Part shown: piece by piece, positions 26,549 to 35,179 of the stretch
Layout of the letters: every line of letters begins with the position of its first letter
Position numbering within the stretch: position 1 is the stretch's first letter
Source of the DNA: a candidate division KSB1 bacterium
Lineage (GTDB): Bacteria; Electryoneota; RPQS01
Direction of reading: 5' to 3'
NCBI GenBank assembly: GCA_016214895.1
Contig: JACRMR010000017.1
Coordinates: 1-64,000, forward strand
DNA length: 64,000 bases
The notes under the pieces: model-generated
Seen by the model: the letters and a program-made list of their open reading frames with translations, nothing else
The model's database searches: none
Told to the model about the DNA's origin: nothing
Position numbers and translations under genes: made by a program

Positions 26549-26576
26549 TTAGAAATGAAGAATTAGGAAGCAGAAT
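26549..26576. repeat. degenerate tetra-heptamer element at the mnmE start
   Basis: Units TTAGAAA, TGAAGAA, TTAGGAA, GCAGAAT read as four related heptamers. They end 2 bp from the proposed TTG start codon. A C6/G6 palindrome lies just beyond at 26630-26662. Confidence 0.5.
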
Positions 26577-26667
26577 TTCGATTATTTGCGTTCCCGGGTT
26601 TTGTGCGCACGGACCTCGAGTCCCCCCCTCGGTCCCCCCCGCAAGATGTGGGGGGAAGTCCGAACGA

Positions 26668-27762
26668 CTATTGTCCTGGGTGCCCGTACTCGGGGTTGCC
26701 AAGGCGTTGGATGTGGTAGCGGTAGGCTTCGTCGGTGAGGTTCGACTGCCACACCCCGGACAGCTGGGCGGTGATGACAAAGATAATAAAAACAGCAGCT
26801 ACGATGATCGCGACCTGTTTGGGCGCGGGCTTCCAGCGGGGGGTGCCCATGTGCAGGCAGTCCACCACGGGACACGCTTCGACGCATTGCATGCAGCCGG
26901 TACATTCGACCGAGATAATCGCCAGCTTCGTATCCACCGGCAGACGCGACGGACAGACTTTCGCGCACTTGCCGCAATCGATGCAGCTCGCCGGATCGCG
27001 GCGAACCTTGATCGGCGAAAGCCACGAGAACAGACCCAGCAGTGCGCCGTAGGGACAGAGATAGCGGCACCAGAAGCCCTGGACAAAGATACTGAGAAGC
27101 GTGAGCAGGAGCAAGACTACCGCGCCCAACGTCCCAAGCTGGACAAAAAACAGCAGCATCTTCACGTCCGCGACCTGATTGTACGGACTCTGGATAAAAC
27201 TCGAGATGCCCGCGGCGCCCATCATGTAGAACGCCCAGAGGAAGAAGCCGAGAATCAGATACTTCAGACCCAGCAGCGGGAAATCCAGCCAGCGCGGCAA
27301 GAGGAAATTGCGCATGAAGAGCCAGCGGCCCAGCTTGGCCAGACCGTCGGAGAGTGTGCCGATGGGACAGAGCCAGCCGCAGAATGCCTTTCGTACAAGG
27401 AAGCTGATGGCCAGAAATGTGAGAAAGAGCACCGTCGCCGCCGGATGCACCGGATTCAGCGATCCCGAGGCCAGCCAGTCAATGGCCCCCATCAGCCCAC
27501 TGATCGGCAGCCAGCCTTCAGCTCCCGGCGGACGACTGGGCAGCGGGCCGTCTGAAGTCAGTTGTGCGGCCAGCACAAACAGATAAAATTCAGTACATAA
27601 CCAGATATTCAGCAGCACGAAACCGAGTTGCACATAGCGCCGGGGCGTCCAGAATAGCTTTCTGACTCTACGGAGGATGGGTTTCGGGAGGGATGAGGGC
27701 GGAGGGACGAGGGATGAATACGCACCGCCATCGGAATGGGGGGAGTCAGACTTGCGGTCCAT
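26668..27762 (-). CDS. NapH-like membrane polyferredoxin
   Basis: A 364-aa membrane iron-sulfur protein with about five hydrophobic helices. It has the paired CGWLCPIG and CRYLCPYG motifs of the NapH/NosR/CcoG group, then two [4Fe-4S] motifs, CIDCGKCAKVCP and CTGCMQCVEACP, and a final helix. It would pass electrons between quinol and a periplasmic or cytoplasmic reductase. No partner oxidoreductase gene is adjacent. Residues 15-27 (YSSLVPPPSSLPK) are translated from a GGGATGA-type tetra-heptamer, so the extreme N-terminus is repeat-derived. Confidence 0.82.
   Translation of the reverse strand: MDRKSDSPHSDGGAYSSLVPPPSSLPKPILRRVRKLFWTPRRYVQLGFVLLNIWLCTEFYLFVLAAQLTSDGPLPSRPPGAEGWLPISGLMGAIDWLASGSLNPVHPAATVLFLTFLAISFLVRKAFCGWLCPIGTLSDGLAKLGRWLFMRNFLLPRWLDFPLLGLKYLILGFFLWAFYMMGAAGISSFIQSPYNQVADVKMLLFFVQLGTLGAVVLLLLTLLSIFVQGFWCRYLCPYGALLGLFSWLSPIKVRRDPASCIDCGKCAKVCPSRLPVDTKLAIISVECTGCMQCVEACPVVDCLHMGTPRWKPAPKQVAIIVAAVFIIFVITAQLSGVWQSNLTDEAYRYHIQRLGNPEYGHPGQ
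27692..27719. repeat. tetra-heptamer element, GGGATGA type, in the NapH-like gene
   Basis: Units GGGATGA, GGGCGGA, GGGACGA, GGGATGA, in frame near the N-terminus. Spacer 27763-27948 also contains a weaker heptamer run (27841-27868: AGCGGAA, AGGAACA, GGGAACA, AGGACGA). Confidence 0.8.
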
Positions 27763-27948
27763 GACGGATACTCCGGGATTGCTTTGAATCAGTCACAATA
27801 TACATGACTAATCAGTCCGGAATGTCACGGAAAGGTCAGAAGCGGAAAGGAACAGGGAACAAGGACGAGGCCGACCCTGTTGTCCCCCCGGCGGACCGAG
27901 GATGGGAGATGACTTGCGCTGGCTGCGAGCGGCCGGTGCGTTGAACGA

Positions 27949-28181
27949 GATTCCGGCAGGGAAGGAATCCCTGCTCGGCGGTGACTCTCCGATTCCGGGC
28001 ATGTGGAGACACATGCCGCGGCGGAGCCAGTATCATTCCGGCGGGGTGAGGGCACCCCGCTCGGCGGAAGTGAGGAAGGAATCCCGGCGCGGCGGTGACC
28101 CTCCGATTCCGGGCATGTGGAGACACATGCCGCGGCGGAGCCAGCAAGATTCCGGCGGGGTGAGGGCACCCCGCTCGGCGA
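27949..28181. repeat. hairpin array of the GATTCCGG/CGGCGG family
   Basis: Successive hairpins use stems B (27949), C (27990), A (28034), a truncated variant with CCCGGCG (28075), C (28103) and A (28147). Stems and flanks are the same as in the 21473 array. The array sits between two minus-strand genes. A hairpin GCCCGCACCGGGAACGGCGCGGGC at 28209-28235 just after the array may be the terminator of the next gene's transcript or a further element. Confidence 0.8.
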
Positions 28182-28268
28182 AGGAGGGGAAGGACCCGAT
28201 AGAGAAATTAGCCCGCACCGGGAACGGCGCGGGCTAATCTTGAGTAGCGGGGCGTGAGCTGACCGCGG

Positions 28269-30725
28269 CTACTTCATCAGCACGATCTTCTGAGTGAGCA
28301 GCTGACCCCCGGCGCGAAGCTGAACGATGTACACGCCGCTGGCAAACGCTTCCGCATTCCAAACGACGGAGTGCTCGCCCGCACGCTGTTTGTCGGTGAC
28401 CAGTGTGGCCATGCGCTGACCCACCACGTTGCTGACCTCCAGCCTGACTTCCCCGGCTTGCGACAGGTAGTAGTGCAGCGAGATCGTCGCGTTGAACGGA
28501 TTCGGATAGGCCGGATACAATGCCGTCTCGCGCGGCAGCACGGGCTGGTTCGGATCGACAGCGGACCCGGGCAATACGTGCAGGCGCACGGGCCAGCGCA
28601 CCGAATCCTCGTTCGGATCATCCGAGTTGAGTTCCCACCAACCCACGTAATAGCCGGGCGTCAGCCCCACTCCGGACCAGTGCAGCGTGAAGCTGATCGA
28701 ATCATTCGGACTGATCGAGCGCGGAAGATCGCCCTCCACCGTCAGCCAAGCGACCTGCGGCGGCGCGAAGGGACCGTTGCACTGTAACTGCGCGTCGCCG
28801 CGATTGTGAATCCACATTGTCGATGCGCCGGTCTGGCCTTCTGTCAGCGTGTAATCCACAATGGCATCAGGAATGTCGATGTCCGGCACATTCTCCGTGT
28901 GCGTGCCGTGCAACGCATTCCAGATATTGTGGCCCAGTTGCACATTGTCCGCCAACGTATCGAGAAAGCAGATGTCGCCCGCGCCAATGATCCGCGCGCC
29001 CGAGACCACTTCCCGCGCCACCAGTACCGGCGGATAGCTCCCCTGCGGATAGGGGCACGGACCCGCCCAGGGATCGCAATACGTGTCGTCGTCACCTGAC
29101 AGGACAACTTCCTCCGGAGGGGCCAGAATCGGACCCGTGAACTCTCCGTTTACTGCGGTCACTCCGGCCAGTAGCTCGGCCGTCAGCGGACTCGCCCCCG
29201 GCGTATGAAAGAGAATGCTGCCCCAGAGGCCCCACTCGGGATACACATAGCCGGGATTCGTTGTGTCCAGCAGCGGCTCGTCGTAAAAGTGCCAGCCCCA
29301 GGCGTCCATGTCGTCGAGCGGATCGCCGCCGTAGTACTCCCGCAGTGCGCCGTATTCGTGATACTCGCCGACGTCGCCGCGGGCGGGCTGTGTCGTTGTG
29401 GCCCAACGCGGATGCACACCGGCGGGCTCGCCGACCCGCTCCGGGACGAACGAATGCACCCACAGCACGCGCTTGGTCTCCGCGGGAACGGGCGTCACCA
29501 GTTGCGGAAACAGGGCGTCATAATCGGCACCGTCGAGATAGTAGAGCGCGAGTTGCCCCGGCTCGGCGCTGACGCGCGAGAGGATGCGCAGCGGCCAGTT
29601 GCAGCGCGTGAAGAACGAGCTAATCTCTTCGTCGGTCAGCCCGGCTTTCGCGGCCTGGGCGCGCATCAGGCGGTCAAGGTCGGCATAGGCCGCGGCGAAC
29701 GACAGTTTGGCCGCACCGGACGCCGGCCCGCTGGCGCCGGGCAACAATGTTCCCACGGGCTGAATCCGATAGCCCTGGCCCGACTCAAACGAGATCAATT
29801 GCAAGTCGTGAACGGTGGCCCAGGAACGGTTCTCGGCGATCCCGCTGCCCGGGATCGACCAGACAAAATTCAGCGGCTGCCGCAGTTGGACTTCGTAGTC
29901 AAGTTCCACCTCGCCTGTCGTCGGCCGGATTTGCCACTCCAGCGGCTTGCGGAAGGTTGGCTCGGGCAGCGCGAGCGTCAGGCGGCCGGGCACATCGATT
30001 CGCACCGTCGCACCTCCGGCGGCCAGCCCGCGCAGCCGAATGATCGGCTTGTCCGCGATGGGTTCGCTGCAATCGTAGAACAGGCCGATGCCCATGCCGC
30101 GCGCGATCGCGCTATCGATCGCGCTATAGTCCGCGGCGGTGCGATGCGGCGGCACGCCGGACCAGTACGCGTACATGTCATTGTGAAAATCCAACAGCGC
30201 GTCGTAGTCATCCAGCGGATAAATATCCCAGACGTGGGGCCCGGTGCCGATCTGATAGGGGAAGGTGCCGTCGGAATGGGAGATATACAGGGTGTAGTCG
30301 CCGGCGGGCGGCGAGTCGAGGTGCGTGAAGCCGTATTCGCCGCTCATGGTCGATTCGTCCGGCAGCACCAGCGAGAGGAACGGATAGGCCCAGGCCGGAT
30401 CGGGCGGATAGACGGTGTGGCCGCCCACGTGTAAGTATAGCACCGGCGCGCCCGCGGGCACGGCGAAGCGCACCGTGTCATAGTGGGTATGGGCCGTGCT
30501 GCCCTCCGCGATCATCTCATAGATCGGCAGGCGTTCGACGCCAAACATCGTGAACCGCGTTTCCGGATAGATCGCGGGCAGGTCCGGGCCATAGTGAACG
30601 CCATTGAGGTTCTGTTGGCCGTGGATCCCGTCGATGGCGATCCGGTTCAACGCCGAGACCGGCGGAGCGGCCAGCGTGAAACCGAGCAGGGCACAGAGTA
30701 GGGCAGCTGCAAAGCGGGGAAGCAT
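28269..30725 (-). CDS. large exported protein of unknown function with a C-terminal sorting domain
   Basis: An 818-aa protein. The start at 30725 gives a good signal peptide (MLPRFAAALLCALLGFTLAA) and follows GGAGGG. The middle contains no enzyme motif I recognise; it is rich in Tyr, Trp and Asp with several acidic loops. Residues about 660-730 resemble an immunoglobulin-like DUF11/ASPM-type domain. The end has AYPNPFNATISL, VSNVVGQRM, GVYIVQLRAG and KIVLMK, a type IX-like sorting tag. The call as a secreted protein is secure; the function is unknown. Confidence 0.75.
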   Translation of the reverse strand: MLPRFAAALLCALLGFTLAAPPVSALNRIAIDGIHGQQNLNGVHYGPDLPAIYPETRFTMFGVERLPIYEMIAEGSTAHTHYDTVRFAVPAGAPVLYLHVGGHTVYPPDPAWAYPFLSLVLPDESTMSGEYGFTHLDSPPAGDYTLYISHSDGTFPYQIGTGPHVWDIYPLDDYDALLDFHNDMYAYWSGVPPHRTAADYSAIDSAIARGMGIGLFYDCSEPIADKPIIRLRGLAAGGATVRIDVPGRLTLALPEPTFRKPLEWQIRPTTGEVELDYEVQLRQPLNFVWSIPGSGIAENRSWATVHDLQLISFESGQGYRIQPVGTLLPGASGPASGAAKLSFAAAYADLDRLMRAQAAKAGLTDEEISSFFTRCNWPLRILSRVSAEPGQLALYYLDGADYDALFPQLVTPVPAETKRVLWVHSFVPERVGEPAGVHPRWATTTQPARGDVGEYHEYGALREYYGGDPLDDMDAWGWHFYDEPLLDTTNPGYVYPEWGLWGSILFHTPGASPLTAELLAGVTAVNGEFTGPILAPPEEVVLSGDDDTYCDPWAGPCPYPQGSYPPVLVAREVVSGARIIGAGDICFLDTLADNVQLGHNIWNALHGTHTENVPDIDIPDAIVDYTLTEGQTGASTMWIHNRGDAQLQCNGPFAPPQVAWLTVEGDLPRSISPNDSISFTLHWSGVGLTPGYYVGWWELNSDDPNEDSVRWPVRLHVLPGSAVDPNQPVLPRETALYPAYPNPFNATISLHYYLSQAGEVRLEVSNVVGQRMATLVTDKQRAGEHSVVWNAEAFASGVYIVQLRAGGQLLTQKIVLMK

Positions 30726-31000
30726 GATCAGACCCTCCGGTGATGTGAGAGGAACAGACACAAAAAGACCGGGCGCTGACCCGGTCCAGATTCCGCTGCC
30801 GCCATGGCGAAAAGCCGACTGCATGCGGCGGCTATGTCTTCCGGACGCGGATCGGGGTGCGGAGATATTCCGTCAAGTGAAAAGTATCACAAGTCTGCCC
30901 AATAAGCAAGAAATCCGGCGGGAAAGCCGGACATCAGTACGAGAGCGGTGTGCAGAATTTGCTTGGCGAAAGTGGTTGGGATGTCGCGGTTTGTGTCGCA

Positions 31001-31020
31001 CTTCCTTCATCCTTCATCTC
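31001..31020. repeat. partial heptamer run at the lhgO stop codon
   Basis: On the minus strand TGAAGGATGAAGGAAG begins with the stop codon of the oxidase gene. Two to three GATGAAG-type units are present, fewer than the usual four. The remainder of 30726-31013 holds no other gene. Confidence 0.5.
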
Positions 31021-32147
31021 TTCAGCAGCTCTCCCACCCGTCGCGCAATCGCCGGGGACGCCGTCAGGCCGGGCGAATCGATACCGATGAGATTCACGAA
31101 TCCCGGCAGACCGTGAGCGGATTCTTCTGCGACGTAAAAATCGCGCTGCGGCTGGCCGGGGAGGGTCAGCTTGGGCCGGATCCCGGACATGACCGGCGCA
31201 AGATCGCCGTCGCTGATGCCGGGCAGATAACGGTCGATCGCCTGTGCCGCACTGATCGGATCTGCGGCCACAAATCCATAATCTTCAATCGCTTTGTCCA
31301 TCAACTCGGCGGTGGGGCCGAAGCGCAGCCCGCCGCTCAAATCCAGCACGGCATGTACCCCCAGCGAGCCATGAGCCTTGTCCGGGATCGGATAGACCAG
31401 ATGCTGCAGCTGCGGTTTGAAAGCGCCGGTCAGGGCGAAGTAGTAGCCCTTGGTCCAGTGCTGCCGTAGGCCCAGCGCGTCCACGCTCAGACCCGCCAGT
31501 TCGGCGACGCGATCGGCATGCAGTCCGGCGCTATTGACGACGCGCACGGCGGTCAGCGTGTCGGTTCCGCCCTGCCCAATGCGCACGGTCAGCCGGTAGG
31601 TACCCGCGGTACGTTCAATCCCGACGATTTCGCTGTGATAGACCACGTCCGCGCCGGCCTGCTGCGCCGTGTGCAGGAAATAGCTCATCAGACCGTGGCT
31701 GTCCACGATGCCCGTGGATGGCGAAAACAGTCCGCCCACGGTCGTCGCGCCCAGCTCCGGCTCCAGTTCGGCGACCTCCGGCGGCTCCAGCCACGTCAAA
31801 TCCGAAACGCCGCACGCTTCGGCATTGGCCCGGAGATCGCGCAGCAGCTCCGCCTCACGCTCGGTCGTCGCCACGACGAGCTTGCCGATCCGCCGATAGC
31901 CGATGGCGTGCGCGGCGGAGAGGTCGCGGATCAGGCGGTTGCCCTCGATGCACAGCCGCGCCTTGAGTGAGCCCGGCGGATAGTACAGCCCGGCATGCAC
32001 CACCTCGGAGTTGTGGCTCGAGGTGGACTGACCGTATTTCCACGCCTGTTCGAGCACCACGAGGGAGCCGCGCGGCGCCAGTTCCGCCGCCACCGCCAGA
32101 CCGACGACGCCCGCGCCGATGATGGCGTATTGATAATCCGAAGTCAT
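31014..32147 (-). CDS. lhgO: L-2-hydroxyglutarate oxidase-like FAD enzyme
   Basis: A 377-aa DAO-family flavoprotein. The N-terminal YAIIGAGVVGLAVAAEL binds FAD; NSEVVHAGLYYPPGSLKARLC is the signature of the LhgO/L2HGDH group. The C-terminal HGLPGFVNLIGIDSPGLTASP fits too. The enzyme oxidises L-2-hydroxyglutarate to 2-oxoglutarate, passing electrons to the membrane. The start at 32147 is clear. Palindromic elements (32196-32275) lie just upstream. Confidence 0.85.
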   Translation of the reverse strand: MTSDYQYAIIGAGVVGLAVAAELAPRGSLVVLEQAWKYGQSTSSHNSEVVHAGLYYPPGSLKARLCIEGNRLIRDLSAAHAIGYRRIGKLVVATTEREAELLRDLRANAEACGVSDLTWLEPPEVAELEPELGATTVGGLFSPSTGIVDSHGLMSYFLHTAQQAGADVVYHSEIVGIERTAGTYRLTVRIGQGGTDTLTAVRVVNSAGLHADRVAELAGLSVDALGLRQHWTKGYYFALTGAFKPQLQHLVYPIPDKAHGSLGVHAVLDLSGGLRFGPTAELMDKAIEDYGFVAADPISAAQAIDRYLPGISDGDLAPVMSGIRPKLTLPGQPQRDFYVAEESAHGLPGFVNLIGIDSPGLTASPAIARRVGELLKR

Positions 32148-32195
32148 AGGTGGGATTTAGACGACAAAGCCGCGATCCGTAGGAGCCGATTGCAT

Positions 32196-32275
32196 CGCCC
32201 TTACCCCCCCTGCCCCCCCCGTGAACGGAGGGGAGTCCGAATCGGGTCCCCCTCCGCTTGCGGGGGGGGTAGATC
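32196..32275. repeat. two linked C/G palindromes upstream of lhgO
   Basis: CCCCCCGTGAACGGAGGGGA-type and CCCCCTCCGCTTGCGGGGGG-type hairpins are joined by TCCGAATCGGGT. The same joint occurs between the palindromes at 35838-35915. Confidence 0.75.
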
Positions 32276-32279
32276 GGGC

Positions 32280-32660
32280 TTAACTAAACTCCTCCGGCAG
32301 CGCGTTCACAATCTTTGCCGTTTCGGGGCTCACGCGGATCACCTGACCCACCAGCCGCACGATATATTCCGGGTCATCTTCGCGGTTCGGATCGCTGGTG
32401 ATGCCGCTGCGTTTGTCGGTCTTAATCTGGTATTGATCGACGACCCATTCCAGCGCGCTGCGGTTGCCCAGGCGATAGTCGAAGACTTCGGGCGGGATCC
32501 CCGTCACGCTGACGTGCTTGTTGATCAATAGCTCCCGGAACCCCCCTTCCGTCCCCCCAGTCGAGCCGGGGGGAGACCCGACTTTCCCCCCCAACTCGCT
32601 TGGGGGGGCAGGGGGGGTTAATCTGGAGAGCCGCATCTTCTCGACTTGCCAAAGGTCGCT
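32280..32660 (-). pseudogene. C-terminal remnant of a type ISP restriction-modification enzyme
   Basis: The residues DLWQVEKMRL, then GIPPEVFDYRLGNRSALEWV, DQYQIKTDKRSGI and DPNREDDPEYIVRLVGQV resemble the extreme C-terminal domain of long type ISP (and related helicase-methylase) restriction enzymes. These normally exceed 900 residues. Only about 110 codons of it remain, with no upstream helicase or methylase. A C6/G6 palindrome pair (32542-32618) interrupts it as PPAPPSELGGKVGSPPG. It is read as a relic; a short translated ORF to 32831 exists but starts in repeat DNA. Confidence 0.55.
32542..32618. repeat. pair of C6/G6 palindromes inside the ISP remnant
   Basis: CCCCCCAGTCGAGCCGGGGGGAGACCCGA followed by CCCCCCAACTCGCTTGGGGGGG. 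Plan and tail match the mnmE cluster. Confidence 0.8.
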
Positions 32661-32760
32661 CGGCCGCGCCTTGGGGTCAAGGACCAGTAGGGGCGGGTCC
32701 GTGACCCGCCTGTCTTTTGTCTTCGCGGCGGGTGTCGTGTGGTTCGAAATCCGGGATTCT

Positions 32761-33084
32761 GGAAAGAGCTTGCGGGGCCCGTAATCTTCGCCGATTGCCT
32801 GTGTTCTCCCGATTGGGGCACTTGAAGACAAGTGCCGCCAAGCCGATGAATCTGTTGCTTGGACTCGCCCACCAAGGTGGGCGCTACGGGGCGTCTTGCT
32901 GGTCTATTCTGGGCGGCACATGTCTGCATGTGCCCCGTCTGGAAGGAGCTTGCGGAACCCGTAATCTTCGCCGATTGCCTGTGTTGTCCCGATTGGGGCA
33001 CTTGAAGACAAGTGCCGCCAAGCCGGTGAATCTGTTGCTTGGACTGGCCCACCAAGGTGGGCGCTACGGGGCGTCTTGCTGTTT
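32761..33084. repeat. 180-bp direct tandem duplication
   Basis: The segment 32761-32904 recurs at 32941-33084 with few differences. Each copy carries a CACTTGAAGACAAGTG hairpin and a CCCACCAAGGTGGGCGCTACGG hairpin. The interval holds another inverted hairpin (GGCACATGTCTGCATGTGCC, near 32913). No coding sequence is supported. Confidence 0.8.
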
Positions 33085-33119
33085 TTTCGCCAAGGGCAGG
33101 CGGGCGGCGCGGCCGGCCC

Positions 33120-34847
33120 CTACTTTTTCCACTTCTTCGGCTTGTCTTCGATCACGACCGCAGAGGGGGTGAAATCGGGGAGTTTGATCAGCTTCTGCTC
33201 GATCATGGCGAACACGTTGAACAAGGTGTAGTAAAAGGTCAGGCCACTGGGGAAGCTGTTGAACATGAAGGTCATGAAAAACGGCATGATATAGACCATG
33301 GCCTTCTGATTGGGATCCGTGACCGTCTGCTTGCTCATGAAGAACTGCGTCACGCCCATCACAATCGGCATCAGCGCCACACCGGCACCATAGAGCGGCA
33401 GCGAAAACGGCAGCGTGAAGATCACGTCGGGCTGGGAGAGGTCCGTGATCCAGGCCGTGAACGGCGCCTGGCGGAACTCGATGGTCGAGGCAAACACCTG
33501 ATACAGGCCGATCATGACCGGCATCTGAAACAGCAGCGGAATACAACCCGAGGCCGGGTTGACCCCGTTGTCCTTGTAGAGCTTCATCACCGCCGCGTTC
33601 ATCGCCTGCGGGTTGTTCTTGTGCAGCTCGCGAACTGCCTGCATCTGCGGCTGCAAGGCCGACATCTTGCGCATCGAGACCTGCGACTTGCGCGTCAGCG
33701 GCCATAGCACGACCTTTACAATTACCGCAAAAATAATAATTACGACGCCGTAGTTCGTGATGAACTGGTGCATCAGCGTGAGCAGCCAGAGCGTGCCTTT
33801 CGAGAACGGCCGGACAATCGCCCAGCCCCAGTTCATGGTCTCATCCAGGCCGGCGTTCTCGGCCTTGAGCAGGTTCACATCAATCGGACCCCAATAGACC
33901 CGCACCCGCGCCTTGGCCTGCTCACCCCAGGGGAGCCGCAGGCTGAGATCGTAGAAATGCGGATTCTTACTGTCTTTGTGATTGAAATTCTTGCCTTTGA
34001 GATCCACTCCGCCAGCCGGGACCGACGGCACCACGGCGGCCATGAAGTACTTCGAGCGGGCGGCAGCGAAAGTCGTTTGTCCGGTCGCGTTGAAGCTCTG
34101 CTCGGGATCAGACGTAACTTTTATATCTTCAAGCTCTTCTCCGACCTTGGCGTAGGCGGCGGCATACTGCAGATCGCGCTCGGCGTGCTCTTCAGTGATC
34201 GGAACACCGCCGAGGAACTTTACGTTGAACTCAGCATTATCTGGTTTGCGCAGGCCATTCGTTGCGACTTCCGCTTCAAACCCATATTTATCTGCATCAA
34301 AGATGTAGGTCAGCCGAATCACCCGGCCCAAAGAATCCACACGATCGAGCGTAACGGAATCCCGGCCGGAGGGGACAAACAGGCGATGCGTGCTCGCCGT
34401 GAAACGCAGCTCTTTGAGGCTGCCGGGGTTGTAGTTGCCGAAGTCAACGTCCAAGACTCCGACAACTGGGTCCTTGCCTGCGGACCGATGATGCAGAGCA
34501 ATCGGATTGCCGTGCTTATCTGTGTATTTTTTTAGAATATAACTCGACACCTGCGCATTGGAGGCCAGCCTTGCGGTGAACAGGGGAGTCTCAATCTCGA
34601 CGAAGCCCGGATCGAGCGCCTGCGTGTCGGGTGTGGCCGGGGCAGATGCGATTACGGATGCGCTGGTCGGAGTATCTAAGGTTACTGTTTTAACAGTATC
34701 TGCAACTGGTTTCTCGGTTGCTATTGAGTCCGCAACTACCGCTGGCTTGGGCGGCTGCGGCGGTGAGATCCAGCGATAGTAGATCGGCATAGCCAGCAGA
34801 ATGATGCCGACGACTACCAGGGCGAGCAGGGTGTGGCGGTCGAACAT
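33120..34847 (-). CDS. yidC: membrane protein insertase YidC
   Basis: A 575-aa Gram-negative-type YidC. An N-terminal transmembrane helix (residues 7-26) is followed by a Pro/Ala/Thr linker, a large periplasmic beta-sandwich (residues about 80-350) and the conserved insertase core with ITNYGVVIIIFAVIVKVVLWPLT and QVSMRKMSALQPQMQ. The ASGCIPLLFQMPVMIGLYQV segment follows and the C-terminus is Lys-rich. It inserts and folds inner-membrane proteins with or without SecYEG. Its place after yidD and rnpA is standard. Confidence 0.97.
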   Translation of the reverse strand: MFDRHTLLALVVVGIILLAMPIYYRWISPPQPPKPAVVADSIATEKPVADTVKTVTLDTPTSASVIASAPATPDTQALDPGFVEIETPLFTARLASNAQVSSYILKKYTDKHGNPIALHHRSAGKDPVVGVLDVDFGNYNPGSLKELRFTASTHRLFVPSGRDSVTLDRVDSLGRVIRLTYIFDADKYGFEAEVATNGLRKPDNAEFNVKFLGGVPITEEHAERDLQYAAAYAKVGEELEDIKVTSDPEQSFNATGQTTFAAARSKYFMAAVVPSVPAGGVDLKGKNFNHKDSKNPHFYDLSLRLPWGEQAKARVRVYWGPIDVNLLKAENAGLDETMNWGWAIVRPFSKGTLWLLTLMHQFITNYGVVIIIFAVIVKVVLWPLTRKSQVSMRKMSALQPQMQAVRELHKNNPQAMNAAVMKLYKDNGVNPASGCIPLLFQMPVMIGLYQVFASTIEFRQAPFTAWITDLSQPDVIFTLPFSLPLYGAGVALMPIVMGVTQFFMSKQTVTDPNQKAMVYIMPFFMTFMFNSFPSGLTFYYTLFNVFAMIEQKLIKLPDFTPSAVVIEDKPKKWKK

Positions 34848-34862
34848 GGGGACGAGCAGAAA

Positions 34863-34890
34863 GGATGAGGGATGAAGGATGAAGGATGAA
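34863..34890. repeat. tetra-heptamer element, GGATGAA type, between yidC and yidD
   Basis: Units GGATGAG, GGATGAA, GGATGAA, GGATGAA, followed by AGGCCGAC. It fills most of the 51-bp gap between the two genes. Confidence 0.9.
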
Positions 34891-34898
34891 AGGCCGAC

Positions 34899-35132
34899 CT
34901 ACTTCGATAGCATGGGCGAGCGGGTAGGGACGGGGTCATGGCCGCCGGGATGCCAGGGGCCGCATTTCACAAGCCGCCGCAGGGTCAGCCAGCCGCCGCG
35001 GAGGGCGCCATGCGCCTGAATCGCCTCCTTGCCGTAGCAACTGCAGGAGGGCGTGAAGCGGCAACGGCCGCCCAAATGGGGACCGAGGGTCACTGCGTAG
35101 GCGTCGATGAGGAGGGTGAACAGGCGGCGCAT
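34899..35132 (-). CDS. yidD: membrane protein insertion efficiency factor YidD
   Basis: A 77-aa protein with the invariant [15 protein letters not shown] and KCGPWHPGG motifs of the haemolysin/YidD family. It is a small peripheral membrane protein that assists YidC. Its position between rnpA and yidC is the conserved order. Confidence 0.95.
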   Translation of the reverse strand: MRRLFTLLIDAYAVTLGPHLGGRCRFTPSCSCYGKEAIQAHGALRGGWLTLRRLVKCGPWHPGGHDPVPTRSPMLSK

Positions 35133-35179
35133 GAAGAGAACAGGGGAAAGGCGGAAAGTCAGAAAACCCGAGACTCAGA

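Noticed and set aside
29205-30434. Plus-strand ORF of 409 codons
   Set aside because: Shadow of the 28269-30725 secreted protein; no coherent motif.
32738-32760. GGTTCGAAATCC resembles a tRNA T-loop
   Set aside because: No acceptor, anticodon or D-arm partner could be drawn around it; it lies in repeat spacer.
35138-35165. GGAAAGG/CGGAAAG run near the yidD start, considered as another tetra-heptamer
   Set aside because: It fits an 8-bp period better than 7; the AGGCGGAA pair near 44722 does too. They may be a related class but were not counted.
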